Assembly: GCA_035501495.1 (NCBI GenBank) | Contig: DATJWB010000279.1 | Location: 31,127 to 95,126 of the forward strand | Source of the DNA: JAIQFL01 sp035501495 | GTDB taxonomy: Bacteria; Acidobacteriota; Terriglobia; Bryobacterales; Bryobacteraceae | Length of the DNA: 64,000 nucleotides | Direction of reading: 5' to 3' | Part shown: positions 8,932 through 17,047 of the stretch, piece after piece | How positions within the stretch are numbered: position 1 is the stretch's first letter | Layout of the letters: each line of letters begins with the position of its first letter | Program-made: the position numbers and the translations under genes | The notes under the pieces: model-generated | What the model was told of the DNA's origin: nothing | Seen by the model: the letters and a program-made list of their open reading frames with translations, nothing else | Database searches by the model: none

Positions 8932-9612
8932 TCAGGGACGCACTGCCTGAGCGCCCCGCAGATACGTATCCAGTTTGCGGCGGATCGCGAGCCTGGCGCG
9001 ATGCAGTCGCGTTTTCACCACGTCGGTACTGACGTCCAGGATCTGCGCGGTCTCCTCAGTAGAGAGGTCCTCCACGTCGCGAAGCAGGAGCACCGCCCGA
9101 TACAACTCCGGCAGCCCGGCAATCGCCTCCTGCAACTCCTGGCGAAGCTCGAGGTTCAACAGCCGGCCGTCGGGAAGATGGGACCAATCCGCGATCTCGA
9201 GGCGGCGGATTCCGCCAGCGCTTTCGGAGGCCGGGAGGAACTCCTCCAGCGAAAGCTCGCGCTCCGGAGCGAAGACGCTCTTGCGCCGTTTCATGAGGCA
9301 GGCGTTTTTCGCGATCCGGAAAATCCAGGACCGGACATGCTCCGGGTCCTGCAGCTGGTCGAAATTCTCGAAAGCCTTCAGCAGAGCTTCCTGCGCCACA
9401 TCTTCGGCGTCCTCACGCTGCCCGCACATCAGCCAACTGTATCCGAACACTTTGGACCGAAAATGATCGACGAATCGATCGAATGCGCCCGGCTCGCCAT
9501 TTCGCAAGGCGATGGCGAGTTCCTTTTCCTGATGCTTCTCCACCGGTCTGCTCTGTCCCGATTCTAACGCGGCAGACTCTGGTGAGCCACACCATGTCAC
9601 GACGGCACTCAT
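8932..9612 (-). CDS. ECF-type RNA polymerase sigma factor
   Basis: Up to 226 residues. Region 2 is clear (AFDRFVDHFRSKVFGYSWLMCGQREDAEDVAQEALLKAF with WIFRIAKNACL), then a linker and region 4 (LPELYRAVLLLRDVEDLSTEETAQILDVS...VKTRLHRARLAIRRKL). It directs transcription of an unknown regulon and is presumably controlled by the adjacent anti-sigma. The first 23 residues have no family counterpart and are encoded over a stretch resembling the dispersed repeat, so the real start may be the GTG at 9543. It lies 13 bases after the OsmC gene on the same strand. Confidence 0.9.
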   Translation of the reverse strand: MSAVVTWCGSPESAALESGQSRPVEKHQEKELAIALRNGEPGAFDRFVDHFRSKVFGYSWLMCGQREDAEDVAQEALLKAFENFDQLQDPEHVRSWIFRIAKNACLMKRRKSVFAPERELSLEEFLPASESAGGIRRLEIADWSHLPDGRLLNLELRQELQEAIAGLPELYRAVLLLRDVEDLSTEETAQILDVSTDVVKTRLHRARLAIRRKLDTYLRGAQAVRP

Positions 9613-9625
9613 GCCGCCGCTGCCC

Positions 9626-10036
9626 TCAGGCGGGAAGCGGGGCCGGCACCGTTACTACAGTCTCGATCGCCGGCGTATTCAGCAACGTATTATGGATCAG
9701 GCACGCCTTGACAGCGCGCAGCACGCCGGCTTCGTGCTGGCCACCGAGCCCTTCGGGAACCGTCACCTCGATTCGGAACTTTCCGAGACGCGCCGGCTGC
9801 GGCACCTTTTCCGCGCTCACATCCACGGCGAGACCTTCGGTGGGCAGCGATCTGGTCCTCAAGTACTGAGCGGCATAAAATCCCGCGCAGGTCCCCAGCG
9901 CGACGAGGAGAAACTCCGGCGGTGTCATGCCGGCATCCAGCCCGCCATTGGCAGGCGGCTGGTCGGAAATTACCCGATGGCCGCGCGCGCGGGCTTCGAA
10001 TCTGGCGCCGCCACCGTATTCAATTCTGGCTTCCAT
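9626..10036 (-). CDS. OsmC family peroxiredoxin-like protein
   Basis: A 136-residue OsmC/Ohr-family protein. The two redox cysteines are in TPPEFLLVALGTCAGFYAAQYL and VLRAVKACLIHNTLL, at the spacing expected for family members that reduce organic hydroperoxides. The N-terminal strand region (RIEYGGGARFEARARGHRVISD) matches the general OsmC subgroup rather than Ohr. It precedes the sigma/anti-sigma pair by 13 bases, which suggests co-transcription and possibly an oxidative-stress regulon; the link is inferred. Confidence 0.85.
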   Translation of the reverse strand: MEARIEYGGGARFEARARGHRVISDQPPANGGLDAGMTPPEFLLVALGTCAGFYAAQYLRTRSLPTEGLAVDVSAEKVPQPARLGKFRIEVTVPEGLGGQHEAGVLRAVKACLIHNTLLNTPAIETVVTVPAPLPA

Positions 10037-10152
10037 ATCTCTTCATTTCCCAGGATGCAGATTTTGACGATTGGTGACAGCGGGTATTCGCCCGGCCGCC
10101 ATAGTGTAGGGTAAATGAGGGAGGACCGCATCAGCATCAGCCAGGATCGGGC

Positions 10153-11103
10153 ATGCGAATCGTCATACCAGGCGGCAGCGGACAGGTCGGGCAGATGCTG
10201 GCGCGCCATTTTCACGCTCACGGGCACCTGGTTACGGTGCTCAGCCGCGCCGTTTCCCCCGCGCCGTGGCGCGTATTGCAGTGGGATGGCCTGACGCGCG
10301 GCGAATGGACCGAAGATCTGGACGGGAGCGACGTCTGCATCAACCTGGCCGGGCGCAGCGTTAACTGCCGCTACACCGAGGAGAACCGCCGCGCCATTTT
10401 CGACTCTCGCCTGTTCCCCACGCTTCTGCTGAACGAGGTGATTGGCGCGCTCCCGCATCCGCCCCGCATCTGGCTGAATGCCAGCACCGCGACCATCTAC
10501 CGGCATGCGCTCGACCGCCCGATGGACGAAGCCACCGGCGAAATCGGCGGCGGCGAACCGGGAGTGCCGGAGACCTGGGGCTTTTCGATCCAGGTAGCTC
10601 GCCGTTGGGAAGAAGCCTTCTTCTCCATAGCCGCGCCTCGCACTCGTAAAGTCGCGCTGCGCAGCGCTATTACTCTGAGTCCCGACCGCGGCGGAATCTT
10701 CGATGTCCTCCTGGGGCTGGTCCGCCGCGGATTGGGAGGCACAAATGCATCGGGCGGCCAGTATGTCTCATGGGTCCACGACGCCGACTTCCTCAGCGCG
10801 TTGGACTGGCTGATTTCCCGCGACGATTTCAGCGGAGTGGTCAACGTGTCGTCCCCGAATCCGCTCCCGAACCGCGACTTCATGCGGGCGCTGCGCGAGG
10901 CGTGGGGAACACGCATCGGATTGCCTGCCTCCGCATGGATGCTCGAGATCGCAGCGTGGCTGATGGGCACGGAGACGGAACTGGTGCTGAAGAGCCGCCG
11001 AGTAGTGCCGGGCCGCCTGCTGGATGGCGGCTTCCAATTTCAATTTCCCGATTGGCCTGCGGCCGCAAAGGACCTGGTCGCGCGGTGGCGCAAGAATAGC
11101 TGA
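10153..11103 (+). CDS. TIGR01777-type NAD-dependent epimerase/dehydratase
   Basis: A 316-residue SDR-like protein. The N-terminal Rossmann motif is MRIVIPGGSGQVGQMLARHF, the family hallmark DVCINLAGRSVNCRYTEENRR follows, and TATIYRHALDRPMDE replaces the catalytic Tyr region. The C-terminal DUF1731-like part (AWMLEIAAWLMGTETELVLKSRRVVPGRLLDGGFQFQFP) is complete. Relatives such as YfcH are of unknown substrate. It stands alone, divergent from OsmC, and is followed by a terminator-like repeat 7 bases after the stop. Confidence 0.85.
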   Translation: MRIVIPGGSGQVGQMLARHFHAHGHLVTVLSRAVSPAPWRVLQWDGLTRGEWTEDLDGSDVCINLAGRSVNCRYTEENRRAIFDSRLFPTLLLNEVIGALPHPPRIWLNASTATIYRHALDRPMDEATGEIGGGEPGVPETWGFSIQVARRWEEAFFSIAAPRTRKVALRSAITLSPDRGGIFDVLLGLVRRGLGGTNASGGQYVSWVHDADFLSALDWLISRDDFSGVVNVSSPNPLPNRDFMRALREAWGTRIGLPASAWMLEIAAWLMGTETELVLKSRRVVPGRLLDGGFQFQFPDWPAAAKDLVARWRKNS

Positions 11104-11110
11104 ACTGCAG

Positions 11111-11170
11111 ATGTGGTGCAGGCACTCTTTGCCTGCCGCGTCGGCACTCATGCCGGCGCTTTTTGGTCGC
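11111..11170 (+). repeat. Terminator-like intergenic repeat, copy 2 (most complete)
   Basis: Double hairpin. The first stem is GCAGGCA / TGCCTGC around 11118-11137. The second is GCGTCGGCA (11138-11146), loop CTCA, TGCCGGCGC (11151-11159) with one G:T pair, followed at once by five T (11160-11164) and GGTCGC. This is the form of a Rho-independent terminator. It lies between the stop of the epimerase gene and the convergent gene at 11219. Confidence 0.75.
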
Positions 11171-11218
11171 CCAGCACTCCTGTGTCCGCGAGGGGGTTTT
11201 CGAGGCTGCGCCACGGAC

Positions 11219-13858
11219 CTAAACCGCGCGGCGCATGACGAAATAGGGCTGATTCGCAAGATCGGCCGAGAAGCCGGGATGGAGCCAGGCCTTTTCCGGC
11301 GCCTGCTTCAGCTCGAAGTAGTATTGCAGGGGATAGGGCGAGTCGGTATAGGCGCCCGGGATCGCGGCCCGGTAGGCGTCGCCTTTTGGCTCCATCGCCG
11401 CCGATTCGAAACGCTCCGCCTGGTTCACGTGCCGGTAGTAGAGACGCGCGGAGGTGATCTGGATCGCGGGCGTAATCGCCAGTTCCACGGTTTCCTTGGG
11501 ACGAAATCGCGGCGGCGCCTGGTGCTGGCACGCGGATGTCTCGCGCTTCGGCCGGCCCAATGCCTCCCGAATGGCAGCGGCAACCCGCGGATTGCCCGTC
11601 GCCTTGGCAGAAGCGAGGCGAAGTTCCATTTGCGCGATGTCGTCGTCGATGGCCGGCAGGCGGTCGAGCCAATGCCCTTTCAGCCACGGCAACTCGCCCA
11701 CGGCGATATCGGAGACATACACGCCTTTTGCCCGTTCGGCGATCTGTGTCCAGATGCCGCGCGCGGCGCGGTACGCTTTCAGGGCCTCTTCGATTGCCGC
11801 GCGATCGCCCGTGCGCTCGTAGATGGTGTAAAGAACTCCGCTGCGGAACTTCGTGGCGAAAAAGCGGCCGAGGCCTGTCTGCAGATCGAGGTCGATGGCG
11901 AGGCGGCGAAACTCAGCGAGCTGTTTGGTCCTGGAATCCCTTGTGGCTTCGGCGAGATTCTTCCCCGCCGACGAGGCGAGGTCTTCCAGCCACGCCGCAA
12001 CTTCAATCGGAGAGTACTTCCCGCTGCGCTCGCCCTTCAACAATTCGTCCGCGAAATCGCTCATGCGCGAAAAGAGCTGCGTGTCGAGCGGGCTGGTGTT
12101 CGCAAAGACCTTCGGGGATGGCGTATCGGTGTATGGGTTCTTCAGGTGCGCGTCTACCATCGGCTCGTTGGTATAGATCTCGGGCCAATAGGTGTTGTTG
12201 GCGGCAGAAGGGAGGTGCGCCGTCGTGATGATTGGCAGGATCCGGCTGGCATTCGCCAACGCTTCGGCGAGAGCGGGCGGCGATCCCGTGCTGGTGCGCA
12301 GGTAGCGGCGCCAGCCATCGGGGTCGGCGTCCGGACTGTACAGAGCGCGTCCCCAGACGCGGTACGTGTACTCGTATTTCTCCCAGTCCCAGCGTGGCTG
12401 GAGCGACGCGTCGGCATACGCGCAGCGCCCTCCCGCGATGCCCGACCCGCGCCGTCCCTTGAAGGAGAGCGGCTCCATGATCTCCACGCCGTCCGACCCG
12501 CAGAACTGGAACGCGCGCGAATAGCCCGCCGCCATCACCGGGTCGCCCCACAGCAGGAGGCGCTGCGTGCCGGGCCAGATTCGGAAGATCACGCTGTAGT
12601 TGCGGTCCTCGCGCAGGAGGTCCGCGTAGCCGTAGCGCGTGAAACTGCGGGAGCCGGTGCTCAGCGCCATCAGGCCGGTCGCGGTGCGGCCCTTGGGCAT
12701 CTCCTGCTCGCGGATGTCGGCCTGATGGTAGGGCATGCCCATGTGCTCCGCCCAAAACTTCGGCGAGACGCGCACCGGCATACCCGTTGCCGTGGCGACA
12801 TCGATCATGCCCTGGTCGAGCCCCTTGGCGTGCATGTCGATCTCGACCTTGCGGCCGCTCAGCTTCACGCCGTCGAAGACTGTCTTCCAGAACGGGTAGC
12901 TGCCTTCCGCCACGCCGCTTTCTCCATGGATGCGGAAGGTGACCCCCGAGATCGCCGGACATGCCTTGAGCAGCATTGCCAGAGCGTCGCGGCAGTAGGG
13001 CGCGTGATTATCGGCATTCAGGCCGTCGATGGTGTAATTGGCGCGAGGGCTGTTGGCCCACTGGTAGCCGTGCATCCAGATGCCCAACTGAAATTCGAGG
13101 CCGCGGGCCACGGTCTGCTCGCTGATGTAGCGCAGGGTTTCGAGATTGCGGTCGCGCTCGGCGTCGGGCAGATTCACGGCGCGCACGTGGTGGCCCGGCA
13201 CGGAAAGCAGGAACGGATACAGAAACAGGCAGTAGGCGTCGGTGACCTCGCGCAGGAAATCGTACCCGATGCCGAAGCTGAGATTGAAGCGGTTGAAGCG
13301 CTGCGCGGCCAGCATGCTCAGGTATTGCGGCCACATCTCGCGGTCGTAGAACCAGGGCTTGTCTTCCACTTCGCTGACGAACAGGCGCTGGATGCTGCGA
13401 ACCTGGTTGGCCGGGCGCTGGATTGGCTCGGGGACCTCGATGGAGCCGCCGTGCCGCACCCGGTCGGACAATTCGAGCAGCGCGTATACCAGCGCCCGGC
13501 TGTCATGGCCTCCGGCCTCGACCCTCATCCTGGAGGTGGTGCTGCCGGAAGTGATGGAGAAGCTCTCGGGCGACCCCACGGTGCTGCGCGAACCCGCGCG
13601 GATGGTGAGCTCAATGCCGGGCGCGGCATCCATTCGCTCGTCGCGGCGGACTTCGAAGCCCCGTCCGGCCAGTGTCCGCTCCAACTCCCGGGCTGCCCAC
13701 TGAACCGGAGCCGTGGCCGCCACGGAATCCGAAGGATCGATCACGATCGAGGCGGTTTTGCGCTGGACGGTCTGCGCGCCGGCCAGCGAGCCTCCAGCCG
13801 CGGCGGCCGCAGTCTTTTTCAGAAAATCACGCCGGCTGGTGGAAGCGCTGTCATTCAT
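11219..13858 (-). CDS. Tat-exported protein with GH67 N-terminal-like domain (putative glycosidase)
   Basis: An 879-residue protein beginning with a Tat signal (STSRRDFLKKTAAAAAGG). Residues about 35-130 resemble the alpha-glucuronidase N-terminal domain that starts many exported glycosidases (AARELERTLAGRGFEV, then LVYALLELSDRV). The middle contains a barrel-like stretch with HGYQWANSPR, FRIHGESGV and EIDMHAKGLD, any of which could carry catalytic acids. The C-terminal 120 residues (VELAITPAIQITSARLYYRHVNQAERF) look like a beta-sandwich. Large proteins of this layout are common in Acidobacteriota without a proven activity. Glucuronidase function is only a guess from the N-terminal domain. 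Confidence 0.6.
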   Translation of the reverse strand: MNDSASTSRRDFLKKTAAAAAGGSLAGAQTVQRKTASIVIDPSDSVAATAPVQWAARELERTLAGRGFEVRRDERMDAAPGIELTIRAGSRSTVGSPESFSITSGSTTSRMRVEAGGHDSRALVYALLELSDRVRHGGSIEVPEPIQRPANQVRSIQRLFVSEVEDKPWFYDREMWPQYLSMLAAQRFNRFNLSFGIGYDFLREVTDAYCLFLYPFLLSVPGHHVRAVNLPDAERDRNLETLRYISEQTVARGLEFQLGIWMHGYQWANSPRANYTIDGLNADNHAPYCRDALAMLLKACPAISGVTFRIHGESGVAEGSYPFWKTVFDGVKLSGRKVEIDMHAKGLDQGMIDVATATGMPVRVSPKFWAEHMGMPYHQADIREQEMPKGRTATGLMALSTGSRSFTRYGYADLLREDRNYSVIFRIWPGTQRLLLWGDPVMAAGYSRAFQFCGSDGVEIMEPLSFKGRRGSGIAGGRCAYADASLQPRWDWEKYEYTYRVWGRALYSPDADPDGWRRYLRTSTGSPPALAEALANASRILPIITTAHLPSAANNTYWPEIYTNEPMVDAHLKNPYTDTPSPKVFANTSPLDTQLFSRMSDFADELLKGERSGKYSPIEVAAWLEDLASSAGKNLAEATRDSRTKQLAEFRRLAIDLDLQTGLGRFFATKFRSGVLYTIYERTGDRAAIEEALKAYRAARGIWTQIAERAKGVYVSDIAVGELPWLKGHWLDRLPAIDDDIAQMELRLASAKATGNPRVAAAIREALGRPKRETSACQHQAPPRFRPKETVELAITPAIQITSARLYYRHVNQAERFESAAMEPKGDAYRAAIPGAYTDSPYPLQYYFELKQAPEKAWLHPGFSADLANQPYFVMRRAV

Positions 13859-13943
13859 GGTGGTCCGATTTTATCACCCGGACCTGCTCCACCCGGAACC
13901 GACCGGACTCCGGCCGGTTCCGCATGCTATCGTGTCAGGTTCC

Positions 13944-15122
13944 ATGGCGCGCATCCTGTTTCTGACGGAACGGCACGCTCCCGATTTGGGCGGCGTCTCC
14001 GCCAGCGCCACGCGCATTGCGCGAACGCTTGCAGCCCTCGGCGCGGAAGTGGACGTGGTGGCGTGGACCCGATCGCTCGAAGCCGGAAAGGTGGTGCCAG
14101 AAGGCGGGAATCCTGCCGTCTATCGCATGGGGCGCTTCCGCGAGTGGGACACCACCATGCCCCACACCTTGAATCTGCTCGACTGGTTGATCTCCACGGC
14201 GCCTTACCATTTGGTTTGGGGGCATTACCTCTCGCTCGCCGGGTTCCTCGCGGTGTGGTTCGGGCGGTTGAACGGCGTGCCGTCGGTGGTGAGCATTCGC
14301 GGAAACGACCTCGATCGCGACGTGTTCCCGCCCGGCGATTTCTCGCGCCTCCGATGGACCCTGGCACACGCCACCGGCATCACCGCGGTCACTCTGGATC
14401 TCGCACGCAAGGCACGCGCCCTGGCTGGGCGCGAGGATGTGGTGCATCTGCGAAACGTGGTGGACACCGCGCTCTTTTTCCCGTCGCTGGAAGCGGGGCG
14501 GAACGTGCGGGTGCGCCTGGGGATCGGCCCGGAGGAGGCGGTGATGGGGTTCTGTGGAGAACTGCGCGAGAAAAAAGGGCTGGCTCACCTCATGGAAGCA
14601 CTCGCCGCGGTTCGGCGGGTGCGGCCGGCGCGGCTCCTGCTGATCGGCGAGGTGCGCCCGTCGGAGCGACCGCGACTGCTGCAATGGGTCGGGCCGGGCG
14701 GAATCGAGGAGCGCGAAGTCCTGATCACCGGACAACTGTCCTCGCCGGCCGAGGTGAATGCCCACTTGCAGGCGTGTGACCTATACCTGCAGCCCTCGTT
14801 GTGGGACGGGATGCCGAATGCGCTGCTGGAAGCCATGGCGGCGGGATGCGGGTGCATCGCGAGCGATGCCGGGGGGATTCCCGAGATCATCACGCCGGGG
14901 GTAGACGGCATCATCGTGCCGCGGTGGCAATTGCATCGGCTGGGCGAGGCGGCGCTGGAGTGGCTGGATGCCCTGCCGGAGCATCGGGAGCGGGTGCGGC
15001 AGGCGGCCCGAGCGCGGATGATCGCCGGGTTTTCGCTCGCCGCGGAGCGGGAAGCGCTTCGGGCTCTCGTGGCGAGCGTCACGGTAAGGGGTTTTCCGCG
15101 TCCAACTCACCAAAACGTATGA
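13944..15122 (+). CDS. GT4-family glycosyltransferase
   Basis: A 392-residue GT-B fold protein. The N-terminal half opens RILFLTERHAPDLGGVSASA with the nucleotide-sugar acceptor glycine loop. The C-terminal half carries VMGFCGELREKKGLAHLMEAL, the sugar-nucleotide site SLWDGMPNALLEAMAAGCGCIASDAGGIPEII (the E-x7-E motif is present in modified form) and a final helix. It transfers a sugar from an activated donor, probably to a surface glycan; donor and acceptor are unknown. The start at MARILFLTE is chosen by homology, since upstream codons read across the promoter region of the divergent Tat gene. The 85 bases between the two genes hold both promoters. Confidence 0.85.
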   Translation: MARILFLTERHAPDLGGVSASATRIARTLAALGAEVDVVAWTRSLEAGKVVPEGGNPAVYRMGRFREWDTTMPHTLNLLDWLISTAPYHLVWGHYLSLAGFLAVWFGRLNGVPSVVSIRGNDLDRDVFPPGDFSRLRWTLAHATGITAVTLDLARKARALAGREDVVHLRNVVDTALFFPSLEAGRNVRVRLGIGPEEAVMGFCGELREKKGLAHLMEALAAVRRVRPARLLLIGEVRPSERPRLLQWVGPGGIEEREVLITGQLSSPAEVNAHLQACDLYLQPSLWDGMPNALLEAMAAGCGCIASDAGGIPEIITPGVDGIIVPRWQLHRLGEAALEWLDALPEHRERVRQAARARMIAGFSLAAEREALRALVASVTVRGFPRPTHQNV

Positions 15123-15486
15123 TTCTCGAGGCAAGATCTGGCCCTCGTGTCGATGTGGCCAAAGCGCTCCGCCGGAGTACACCGACTCTTATTTCTAACT
15201 CTTATTACTAAAAAGGAAACGGATGGTACCCTGGTGGTACCAAGTGGGCTTTTATTTCGGACGGAATTGCTCCATGATGCATGTGCGGCCCGATTTGCTG
15301 ACTCGCTACCTCCTGAAGCCGGGCTGCTCTCCTTGGGATTTGCGAAGTCCTAAAGCCGGGGCCTTCTCCGTGTCCGCCCCGGCTTCCTTTTTCTGTACGC
15401 CCCGCCGGCCCGCCAGAATCCGGGAAATCCCTGTTACGCCGCCGCCAACGTCCAGGCATGGCACCGGAGAATGTCATGATGGAGGC
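15123..15486 (+). other. 364-base gap with an inverted repeat and a terminator; possible small RNA or short ORF
   Basis: No recognisable gene. An AT-rich stretch (15180-15215) is followed by AAAAAGGAAACGG and an ATG at 15223 opening a frame (MVPWWYQVGFYFGRN) that runs in phase into the haemoglobin gene, so it is either a short leader peptide or meaningless. A perfect 7-base inverted repeat TGGTACC/GGTACCA lies at 15224-15242. A strong terminator closes the segment at 15353-15394. Taken together a small transcript of about 150 bases is possible. Confidence 0.3.
15353..15394 (+). terminator. Rho-independent terminator
   Basis: Perfect 10-base stem AAGCCGGGGC (15353-15362) / GCCCCGGCTT (15376-15385) with a 13-base loop, followed by CCTTTTTC. 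It would end transcription coming from the glycosyltransferase side or a small transcript starting near 15200, before the haemoglobin gene. Confidence 0.7.
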
Positions 15487-15936
15487 ATGCGAACTGTCTT
15501 CGAGGCGGCGGGGGGCTACGAGGGACTACAACGCCTTGCCGAAGCCTGGCATCGCCGGGTATTAGCCGACGACGTAGTCAGCCATGCATTCAGCCATGGT
15601 TTCCATCCTCAGCATGTCGAGCGGCTCGCCGCTTATTGGGCCGAGGCTCTCGGTGGACCGGGCATGTATTCCGGTTCCTATGGTGACGAGACGAGCGTCG
15701 TCAGAATACACAGCGGAAACGGGGAGCACGAGGAGATGAATCTGCGGGCGATCGCTTGCTTCGACCAGGCCCTGGTCGATGCCGGGCTCGCGGACGACAG
15801 TGCGCTCCGGCAAGTGCTGCACGACTACTTCGCTTGGGCGGCCACGAACTCGATGTACCGCTACCACCGGTCGGCGGATGATGTGCCGGGCGGCCTCAGC
15901 ATCCCGCGCTGGTCATGGGATGGACTCCAGGAGTAA
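15487..15936 (+). CDS. Truncated haemoglobin (group II-like)
   Basis: A 149-residue globin of the bacterial 2-over-2 family. It opens with FEAAGGYEGLQRLAEAWHRRVLADD, has the distal-side region FHPQHVERLAAYWAEALGGPGMYSG, and the proximal haem His is probably in NGEHEEMNLRAIACFDQAL. The C-terminal helix YFAWAATNSMYRYH is preserved. Members bind O2 or NO and are tied to oxygen or nitrosative stress. The start ATG is preceded by GGAGG only one base away, which is unusually close, so translation might begin slightly upstream in the same frame. Confidence 0.8.
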   Translation: MRTVFEAAGGYEGLQRLAEAWHRRVLADDVVSHAFSHGFHPQHVERLAAYWAEALGGPGMYSGSYGDETSVVRIHSGNGEHEEMNLRAIACFDQALVDAGLADDSALRQVLHDYFAWAATNSMYRYHRSADDVPGGLSIPRWSWDGLQE

Positions 15937-16053
15937 CCCGTCATCCTTGTCCACTACAAAATCTCCTGCTGAATGTCGATTCCAATCCGTGGCGGTTCGA
16001 CCAACCGACGAAGGAGCCGGAACCTCATGCCGCCGCAAAAAGAAAAGGAACAC

Positions 16054-16354
16054 ATGTTACCCGGATGCTTCACCGCCAAACTGCAGAAAAGCCCTGCCCG
16101 GGAGCGGATGGACATTTGTGGTGTGGCCGGAATCGGTCCGGTTTTTTGGAACTCGCGGCCCGGTCAAGGTCAGTGGCAAAATCGACGGCCATTCGTTCAG
16201 AAGTTCCTTCATGGCGCTGGGTAACGGAACCCATAAACTACCGGTCAAGGAAGAGCTGAGGCGTGCCATCCAGAAAGGCCCCGGCGATTCCGTGGATGTA
16301 GTGTTGGAAGAGCGGCTACTTCGTCCAAGTCCGAATCGGCTTGGGCGGAACTGA
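16054..16354 (+). pseudogene. DUF1905 protein gene with a frameshift
   Basis: The family start FTAKLQKS is encoded from ATG 16054 (AAGGA site just upstream) in one frame. The rest of the DUF1905 domain, GSGWTFVVWPES, FGTRGPVKVSGKIDGHSFRS and FMALGNGTHKLPVKEELRRA, lies in the next frame. The switch falls between about 16090 and 16103, around CCCTGCCCGGGAG, and needs the loss of one base (or gain of two) to be repaired. With that repair the product is an ordinary protein of about 100 residues. It is either a recent pseudogene or a sequencing error. Confidence 0.75.
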
Positions 16355-16372
16355 CCGGTTCGCCTGTTCCCT

Positions 16373-16945
16373 TTACCGTGTTCGCCGCGGGAACGTATAT
16401 CGCATGATTGGCCGAGGCGGCCTGCGGCGCGCGACACATTCGAACCCCAGCTTCAGGAAGGTGGATGCAAAGCCCGTCCATGTGGAGCTATTCGTCAGCT
16501 CTCGATCGACGGGGTATGCCTCCAGGGCTGGCACACCGGCATTCCGGGCGATTTTCAGCGCTTCGCGGGTCAACACCGAGGCCACCCCCTGTTTGCGGTA
16601 GCCTTTGCGCACATAAAAACACGAGATGCACCACACGGGCAGATCGTCAACGCGCTTGAGGAAGGAGGTTCTGTCCAGGTAGGGGAGAGAGTCGCGTGGC
16701 GAAACCTGACACCACCCAACGGCTGTGCCGCCCTCGAACGCCAGCAGCCCGGGCGGCGGGCCTTTTTGAACGATCTGAAGAAACTCCTCCCGGTTGGTTT
16801 TCGGAGGCCGATTGCAGTAAGCCCTGCCGACGCGCCAGTACATACACCAGCAACGGCGGCAATCCGTCCCGCTTTCGAGAAGATCTTGGATAGCCGGCCA
16901 GAGGTTCGGAGTCAAAGCCTCCAAGCGGAGTGTCATCAGTGCCAC
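16373..16945 (-). CDS. GNAT-family N-acetyltransferase
   Basis: A 190-residue acetyltransferase. The acetyl-CoA site is VWCISCFYVRKGYRKQGVASVLTREALKIA, giving the R/Q-x-x-G-x-A-like motif (RKQGVA). The preceding strand region is LLAFEGGTAVGWCQVSPR. The N-terminal part has a cluster of Cys/Trp (CRRCWCMYW) seen in a subgroup of small-molecule GNATs in soil bacteria. Substrate unknown. It is divergent from the Tricorn protease gene and ends just past the DUF1905 remnant. Confidence 0.8.
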   Translation of the reverse strand: MALMTLRLEALTPNLWPAIQDLLESGTDCRRCWCMYWRVGRAYCNRPPKTNREEFLQIVQKGPPPGLLAFEGGTAVGWCQVSPRDSLPYLDRTSFLKRVDDLPVWCISCFYVRKGYRKQGVASVLTREALKIARNAGVPALEAYPVDRELTNSSTWTGFASTFLKLGFECVARRRPPRPIMRYTFPRRTR

Positions 16946-17047
16946 TGTAGCACTCCAGGCGGTGCGCCCCTCAGGACGCGGCGCCGAAGTTCTTGTCGCT
17001 GCGATACAATGACGGCCGGTCCCCGTCCAATCTCTGCGGAGGCTTTT

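Noticed and set aside
11024..14779. A 1,251-codon open frame on the plus strand
   Set aside because: It runs antisense through the Tat-exported GH67N-like gene and on into the glycosyltransferase in a wrong frame; high GC keeps it open, and its composition (Arg/Ala/Gly rich, no domain) is that of a shadow.
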